Below, one piece after another: positions 6,009 through 10,000 of a stretch of DNA of 10,000 nt. The first letter of the stretch is position 1. Each line of letters opens with the position of its first letter. A model generated the notes under the pieces. That model was not told the DNA's origin and searched no databases. It was given only the letters and a program-made list of their open reading frames with translations. Location: NCBI GenBank assembly GCA_020217065.1, contig JAIWOB010000050.1:1-10000 (forward strand). Direction: 5' to 3'. A program made the translations under genes and the position numbers. The DNA is from Chloroflexota bacterium (GTDB lineage: Bacteria; Chloroflexota; Anaerolineae; Anaerolineales; Villigracilaceae).

Positions 6009-7307
6009 ATGACAACTTCGCGCATTTCTGGTTTTTATAACCTTACAGTAGAGGAACGCCGCGCCAAACTGGCGGACGCCGCCGGTCAATCTCCTGAAGG
6101 ATTGTCGCCGTTTATTTCGGGGGGGCTCTCCGTCGAAGCCGCCGACCACATGATTGAAAACGTAGTCGGGATGTACGCCCTGCCGCTGGGAATTGGCTTG
6201 AACTTCATGGTCAACGGACGGGACGTGCTGATTCCCTTTGTCGTGGAAGAGCCTTCGATTGTGGCGGGGGCTTCCTTTATGGCAAAACTCGCCCGCGCCG
6301 GCGGCGGTTTTACCGCCACCGCCACCGAGCCGCACATGATTGGTCAAATTCAACTGATTAACGCGAGCAACATTCACGAAGCGCGAATGAAACTTTACGA
6401 GCATAAGGCGGAACTCCTCGCCGCAGCCAACGCCATTGACCCCGTCCTGAACAGGCTTGGCGGCGGAGCGCGCGACCTTGAAATCCGTATGATAGAGAAC
6501 TCGCCCATTGGACCTTTTATCGTCATCCACCTGATTTATGACGTGCGGGACGCAATGGGGGCAAACGCCGTCAACACCGCCTGCGAAAAACTCGCCCCGC
6601 AGATTGAATCCATTACGGGCGGGAAGGTCCACCTGCGAATTTTGTCCAACCTGGCGGACAGGCGCATCGCCCGCGCGCGCTGCACCATTCCTGTCAACCA
6701 GTTGACCGTCGGGTTTGAATCCTTCAGCGGAGAGACCGTCCGCGACGGCATTATCGCCGCCTGGGCTTTCGCCGCCGCCGACCCCTATCGCGCCGCGACC
6801 CACAACAAGGGAATCATGAACGGCGTGGATGCGGTGGTAGTCGCCACGGGCAACGACTGGCGCGCCATCGAAGCAGGCGCGCACGCCTACGCGGCGCGTT
6901 CTGGAAGGTACACCTCCCTGTCGAACTGGGGCAAAGACGCGGATGGAAACCTTGTCGGCACGCTGGAGATGCCAATGGCGGTGGGCATCGTCGGCGGCGC
7001 GACCAAAGTCCATCCCGCCGCACAAGCCGCCGTCAAACTAATGGGCGTCAAAACCGCCTCCGAACTGGCGGAAATCATCGTCAGCGTGGGGCTTGCTCAA
7101 AATATGGCTGCATTACGCGCCCTCGCCACCGAAGGCATTCAGCGCGGACACATGTCGCTACACGCAAGACAGGTCGCCCTCGCCGCTGGCGCCACTGGCG
7201 ACTTAATCGAAAGAATCGCCGCGCAAATGGTGGCGGAAAAGGCAATACGAGTAAGCCGAGCCGAAGAGATATTGAAAGAGTATGCAGATAGTCAGAAAAA
7301 CAGTTAA
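6009..7307 (+). CDS. mvaA: Hydroxymethylglutaryl-CoA reductase, class II
   Basis: Converts HMG-CoA to mevalonate (or the reverse in catabolic organisms); the neighbouring HMG-CoA synthase points to the biosynthetic direction for isoprenoids. The 432-residue length fits soluble class II enzymes such as Pseudomonas mevalonii HMGR (about 428). Family motifs: start SRISGFYNLTVEERR, EEPSIVAGAS (catalytic Glu81), DAMGANAVNT (181-190), HNKGIMNG (Lys267), TGNDWRAIEAG (Asp283) and GHMSLHAR (His381). Lys267, Asp283 and His381 coincide with the known P. mevalonii catalytic residue numbers; its Glu is 83. All four catalytic residues are present. There is no membrane segment, unlike eukaryotic class I enzymes. 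NADH or NADPH preference cannot be settled by eye. The ATG at 6009 is the family start. First gene of the plus-strand operon, with the next long ORF 62 nt downstream. Confidence 0.96.
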   Translation: MTTSRISGFYNLTVEERRAKLADAAGQSPEGLSPFISGGLSVEAADHMIENVVGMYALPLGIGLNFMVNGRDVLIPFVVEEPSIVAGASFMAKLARAGGGFTATATEPHMIGQIQLINASNIHEARMKLYEHKAELLAAANAIDPVLNRLGGGARDLEIRMIENSPIGPFIVIHLIYDVRDAMGANAVNTACEKLAPQIESITGGKVHLRILSNLADRRIARARCTIPVNQLTVGFESFSGETVRDGIIAAWAFAAADPYRAATHNKGIMNGVDAVVVATGNDWRAIEAGAHAYAARSGRYTSLSNWGKDADGNLVGTLEMPMAVGIVGGATKVHPAAQAAVKLMGVKTASELAEIIVSVGLAQNMAALRALATEGIQRGHMSLHARQVALAAGATGDLIERIAAQMVAEKAIRVSRAEEILKEYADSQKNS

Positions 7308-7309
7308 AC

Positions 7310-7366
7310 ATGCCAGACAAGAAACTTCTCACCTTCGAAGAAATCTCCGCCATCGTGAAAGGATAA
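7310..7366 (+). CDS. 18-codon ORF between mvaA and the HMG-CoA synthase gene
   Basis: Starts with ATG 2 nt after the mvaA stop and encodes MPDKKLLTFEEISAIVKG. Its last two codons (AAA GGA) are the Shine-Dalgarno of the HMG-CoA synthase gene, whose ATG follows the TAA by 3 nt. It could be a leader peptide that couples translation of mvaA to the synthase. It also resembles, from memory, the first residues of RfaE2/HldE-type nucleotidyltransferases (K-[IL]-L-T-x-E-E-x-x-x-I-V), so it may be the remnant of a displaced gene. Too short to prove either; it could be chance. Confidence 0.3.
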   Translation: MPDKKLLTFEEISAIVKG

Positions 7367-7369
7367 TTA

Positions 7370-8449
7370 ATGACAATCCCTCAAACCTCCCCCACCCTTC
7401 TCAAACCCGTCAAGCCCGTTGGCATTGTCGGTTATGGCGCTTACGTGCCGCGTTACCGTATTCAAGCAAAGGAAATCGCCCGCGTATGGACGGGCGGCAG
7501 AAGCACCGGGCTGCCTGTTAAGGAAAAAGCCGTGCCCGGTTTGGATGAAGACGTTATCACCATGTCCATTGAAGCGGCGCGAAACGCCCTGGCGCGCGCG
7601 CAAATTGACCCGGCGGAAATTCGCGCCGTGTGGGTCGGCTCTGAGTCGCATCCCTACGCGGTCAAACCGACTTCCACCATCGTCGCGGAGACGATTGGCG
7701 CGGCTCCCAGCACCCAGGGCGCAGACATGGAATTCGCCTGCAAAGCGGGAACCGAAGCCATGGTCGCCGCCATGGGCATGGTCGGCTCTGGCATGGGGCG
7801 CTACGCCCTCGCCATCGGCATGGACACGGCGCAGGGCAAGCCCGGCGACGCGCTTGAATACACGGCGGCGGCTGGCGGCGCGGCGTACCTCCTCGGTCCT
7901 GCCGACGAGTCGCTGGCGGTGTTCAACGCGGCGTATTCCTACGTCACCGACACGCCCGACTTCTGGCGGCGCGAATACCAAAAGTATCCTGAACACGGAA
8001 TGCGCTTCACGGGCGAACCCGCCTACTTTAAGCACATCACCGAAGCTGGAAAACATCTGATGGAAGCCAGCGGCACAACCGCCAAGGATTACAAGTGGGC
8101 AATCTTCCACCAGCCCAACACAAAGTTCCCGCAGAAAGTGGCGAGCATGTTGGGCTTTTCGTTGGAACAAATCGAGCCTGGACTCCTCGTCCCTGTGATT
8201 GGGAACACCTATGCGGGCGCGGCGGTCATCGGTCTGACCGCCACCCTCGACATCGCCCAGCCTGGCGACAGAATCTTGTGCGTCTCCTTCGGCTCTGGGG
8301 CTGGCTCCGACGCCTTTGACCTCACCGTCACCGACAAGATTCTCGAACGCGCAGGACGCGCCATCAAAACCCGCGAATACATTGCCCGCCGCACCGAGAT
8401 AGATTACGCAACCTACGCAAGGTATCGCGGCAAGATTACGATGAAGTAG
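7370..8449 (+). CDS. Hydroxymethylglutaryl-CoA synthase, archaeal type
   Basis: Condenses acetyl-CoA with acetoacetyl-CoA to HMG-CoA, the substrate of the preceding reductase. The 359-residue thiolase-fold protein matches the archaeal HMG-CoA synthase family (about 350 residues) rather than the bacterial MvaS or eukaryotic type: [15 protein letters not shown] near the N terminus, [31 protein letters not shown], nucleophile Cys124 in [10 protein letters not shown], His247 in FHQPN, and NTYAGAA (279-285). Glu92 (SESHPY), Cys124 and His247 correspond to the Glu/Cys/His triad of characterised synthases (E79, C111, H233 in S. aureus), so it looks active. The start at 7370 has a good AAAGGA (7358-7363) at 6-nt spacing; the first 16 residues are an extension before the family's usual start. 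In archaea this enzyme works in a complex with a thiolase and a DUF35 protein, and homologues of both follow here. Confidence 0.94.
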   Translation: MTIPQTSPTLLKPVKPVGIVGYGAYVPRYRIQAKEIARVWTGGRSTGLPVKEKAVPGLDEDVITMSIEAARNALARAQIDPAEIRAVWVGSESHPYAVKPTSTIVAETIGAAPSTQGADMEFACKAGTEAMVAAMGMVGSGMGRYALAIGMDTAQGKPGDALEYTAAAGGAAYLLGPADESLAVFNAAYSYVTDTPDFWRREYQKYPEHGMRFTGEPAYFKHITEAGKHLMEASGTTAKDYKWAIFHQPNTKFPQKVASMLGFSLEQIEPGLLVPVIGNTYAGAAVIGLTATLDIAQPGDRILCVSFGSGAGSDAFDLTVTDKILERAGRAIKTREYIARRTEIDYATYARYRGKITMK

Positions 8450-8462
8450 CGGACAGGTCAAC

Positions 8463-9620
8463 ATGACAGAAGTCGTTATCGCAGGAATTGGACAAACGCC
8501 CGTCGGCGAGCATTGGGAACTCAGTCTGCGCGACTTGGCGCAGGAAGCGATTCAAGCCGCGCTCAAAGACGCGGGGGGCTTGAAGCCGCAGGCGCTTTTT
8601 GTGGGCAATATGCTCGCCCCAAATCTTTCGAATCAGGCGCATCTCGGCGCGCTCGTCGCGGATTACAGCGGGTTGACAGGCATCGAAACCGCCGCCTTCG
8701 AGGCGTCGGGAGCTTCAGGCGCGTCGGCGCTTCGTCAAGGCTATTTTGCCGTCGCCAGCGAAATGGCGGAGACGGTTTTGGTGGTCGGCGTGGAAAAATT
8801 CACCGACACCATTGGCGCGGAAATCGAGGAAGCCCTCGCCACTGAAACCGATTCGGATTTTGAAGCCATGCAGGGCGTGACCAGCGCCGCGCAAGCCGCC
8901 CTGCTGATGCGGCGCTATATGCGCGAATATCAGGTTCCCGAAAACGGATTTTCCAACTTCGCGCTCACCGCCCATGCCAACGGCGAGGGAAACCCAAACG
9001 CGATGTTCCGCAAAGCCATTACAGCCGCAGCGTACGAGGGAGCGAAAAAATTAAACGAGCCGCTCAATTTATTCGACGCGGCTCCCAAAGGAGACGGCGC
9101 CGCCGCACTGATTTTGACGCGCCGCGAGTTACTTCCCTCCAAGACTGTAAATCCGCCGGTGAAAATCGCCGCTTCGGCGGCGTCCAGCGACACGCTGGCG
9201 CTGCATGACCGCAAGGATATGTTGTTTTTTAATGCGGCGCAAATTTCCGCCGCCAAAGCCCTGAAACGGGCGGAAATTTCACTAGAACAAATTGACTTCT
9301 TCGAATATCACGACGTCTTCAGTATTTATGCGGCATTGCAATTGGAAGCGGTTGGTTTCGCCGAGAAGGGGCAAGGCTGGAAGTTCGCCGCGGAAGGCAA
9401 CATCGGTCTGAAGGGCAAACTACCCTGCGCCACTTTGGGCGGAATGAGCGCGCGCGGATATACCGGCGGCGCTTCGGGCGTGTATCAGGCTGTCGAAGCG
9501 GTCGTCCAAATTCGAGGTCAGGCGGGGAAAAATCAAATTGCGAGGGCAAAGTTTGGGTTGATTCAGTCTCTTGGCGGACCGGCGTCCACGGCAATCAGCC
9601 ATATCCTGCGACAAATTTGA
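8463..9620 (+). CDS. Thiolase-superfamily protein lacking the catalytic Cys and His (archaeal acetoacetyl-CoA thiolase-like)
   Basis: A 385-residue thiolase-fold protein whose position after HMG-CoA synthase and before DUF35 matches archaeal acetoacetyl-CoA thiolase, which supplies the synthase. Family features: VVIAGIGQTPVGE, VGNMLAPNLSNQ, MRRYMREYQV (149-158), GDGAAALILTRREL, EYHDVFSIYAALQLEAVGF (HDxF box, H283) and QSLGGPASTAISHIL. The key residues are gone, however. The nucleophile motif EAxCASG reads EASGASG (80-86, Gly83 in place of Cys), and the C-terminal GHPxGATG reads GYTGGASG (332-339, Tyr333 in place of His). Cys322 is the only Cys in the protein. The reading frame is intact and the fold motifs remain, so it is not an obvious pseudogene. 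It is either a non-catalytic partner in the complex or has another chemistry, for example retro-aldol as in Ltp2, which also works with a DUF35 protein. The start follows a weak AGGT, 13 nt after the synthase stop. Confidence 0.9.
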   Translation: MTEVVIAGIGQTPVGEHWELSLRDLAQEAIQAALKDAGGLKPQALFVGNMLAPNLSNQAHLGALVADYSGLTGIETAAFEASGASGASALRQGYFAVASEMAETVLVVGVEKFTDTIGAEIEEALATETDSDFEAMQGVTSAAQAALLMRRYMREYQVPENGFSNFALTAHANGEGNPNAMFRKAITAAAYEGAKKLNEPLNLFDAAPKGDGAAALILTRRELLPSKTVNPPVKIAASAASSDTLALHDRKDMLFFNAAQISAAKALKRAEISLEQIDFFEYHDVFSIYAALQLEAVGFAEKGQGWKFAAEGNIGLKGKLPCATLGGMSARGYTGGASGVYQAVEAVVQIRGQAGKNQIARAKFGLIQSLGGPASTAISHILRQI

Positions 9621-9629
9621 CGATAGATT

Positions 9630-9659
9630 TTGAGAGCGCAACCGATATAGAATTAAAAT
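9630..9659 (+). promoter_or_regulatory. Possible internal promoter ahead of the DUF35 gene
   Basis: TTGAGA (9630-9635) and TAAAAT (9654-9659), each with one mismatch to consensus, are 18 nt apart in the 57-nt gap. A start near 9665 would leave a short leader that keeps a GGAAG (9670-9674). The gap is AT-rich, so chance matches are likely, and the gene may simply be in the operon. Confidence 0.3.
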
Positions 9660-9677
9660 CGAAAGGAACGGAAGAAA

Positions 9678-10000
9678 ATGGAAATTCCAAGGCATTGGCG
9701 CTTAAAACAACAAAGGTATGTTCTGACAGGCGAGGTCTGCCCGCATTGCGAACATAAAATTTTCCCCCCGCGCGATATTTGCCCAAATTGCGGCGGCGAA
9801 GCAAAAGAACAATTTAAGTTCAGCGGCAAAGGCGAGGTGTTTTCGTTTACTACAATTTATGAAGCCCCTTCAGGATTCGACGCAAACGCGCCATATATTA
9901 TGGCGCTTGTCAAGTTGGAGGAAGGTCCCATCGTCACCGCGCAGCTGACCGACCTGGGCGACCAGCCCGTCGAAATTGGGATGCCTGTCGAAATGGTCAC
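9678..10000 (+). CDS. DUF35 zinc-ribbon / OB-fold protein, 3' end outside window
   Basis: Visible part is 107 codons; the family is usually about 130-140 residues, so only a short tail is missing. A rubredoxin-like zinc ribbon has four Cys (C21-P-H-C24 and C35-P-N-C38), preceded by the family-type RHWRLKQQRYVLTG. After it an OB-fold begins (GKGEVFSFTTIYEAPSGF... PYIMALVKLEEGPIVTAQL). Known DUF35 proteins bind CoA esters and bridge thiolase-fold enzymes: in archaea they join acetoacetyl-CoA thiolase to HMG-CoA synthase, and in steroid side-chain degradation they pair with the aldolase Ltp2. The location right after the synthase and thiolase-like genes indicates the same bridging role. The ATG at 9678 has GGAAG 3 nt upstream and AAAGGA 10 nt upstream. 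Confidence 0.92.
   Translation, partial: MEIPRHWRLKQQRYVLTGEVCPHCEHKIFPPRDICPNCGGEAKEQFKFSGKGEVFSFTTIYEAPSGFDANAPYIMALVKLEEGPIVTAQLTDLGDQPVEIGMPVEMV

Noticed and set aside
5988..7025. 345-codon minus-strand open frame opposite mvaA
   Set aside because: Same explanation: a shadow of the reductase gene, with no domain and no ribosome binding site; all reductase catalytic residues are on the plus strand.
7367..8464. 365-codon minus-strand open frame opposite the HMG-CoA synthase gene
   Set aside because: Mirror frame of a GC-rich gene; low-complexity Arg/Gly/Val-rich translation with no recognisable domain, while the plus strand has clear family motifs.
8463..9620. Thiolase-like gene as a decayed pseudogene
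   Set aside because: The frame is intact for 385 codons and conserved fold motifs (HDVF, GDGAAALIL, QSLGG) remain; only the catalytic positions differ, which suggests selected change rather than decay.

Overview
The window looks like chromosomal DNA of a Gram-positive-type (monoderm) bacterium of the phylum Chloroflexota, probably class Anaerolineae. This is an inference from moderately high GC, two LysM/M23 lipoproteins with long Thr/Pro linkers, and an archaeal-type HMG-CoA synthase set beside a class II HMG-CoA reductase. No rRNA, tRNA, CRISPR array or insertion sequence was seen.

Layout: two divergent blocks meet at about 5930-6008. The left block is on the minus strand. From the divergence point leftwards it holds a soluble GAF-GAF histidine kinase (5929-4235), a 440-bp non-coding stretch with an AT-rich core and several inverted repeats that could be an origin or dnaA control region, dnaA (start most likely 3789) closed by a clear intrinsic terminator (2412-2384), and two tandem paralogous cell-wall lipoproteins (2320-704 and 665 to beyond base 1). 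Both lipoproteins and the kinase have a -10-like hexamer only 7-9 nt before the ATG and no Shine-Dalgarno, which suggests leaderless mRNAs.

The right block is on the plus strand and reads as an upper mevalonate-pathway operon: class II HMG-CoA reductase (6009-7307), archaeal-type HMG-CoA synthase (7370-8449), a thiolase-superfamily protein (8463-9620) and a DUF35 zinc-ribbon/OB-fold protein (9678 onward, cut by the window end). In archaea the thiolase, HMG-CoA synthase and DUF35 proteins form one complex that passes acetoacetyl-CoA from thiolase to synthase; HMG-CoA reductase then makes mevalonate for isoprenoid lipids.

The most notable observation is that the thiolase-like protein lacks the catalytic machinery of a thiolase. 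The nucleophilic Cys position is Gly83, the His of the C-terminal GHP motif is Tyr333, and its only Cys is at 322. The synthase beside it keeps its Cys, Glu and His. The operon may therefore encode an HMG-CoA synthase complex with a pseudo-thiolase scaffold, or a Tyr-dependent aldolase-like enzyme of the Ltp2/DUF35 kind. An 18-codon ORF between reductase and synthase may be a gene remnant or a translational coupling device.
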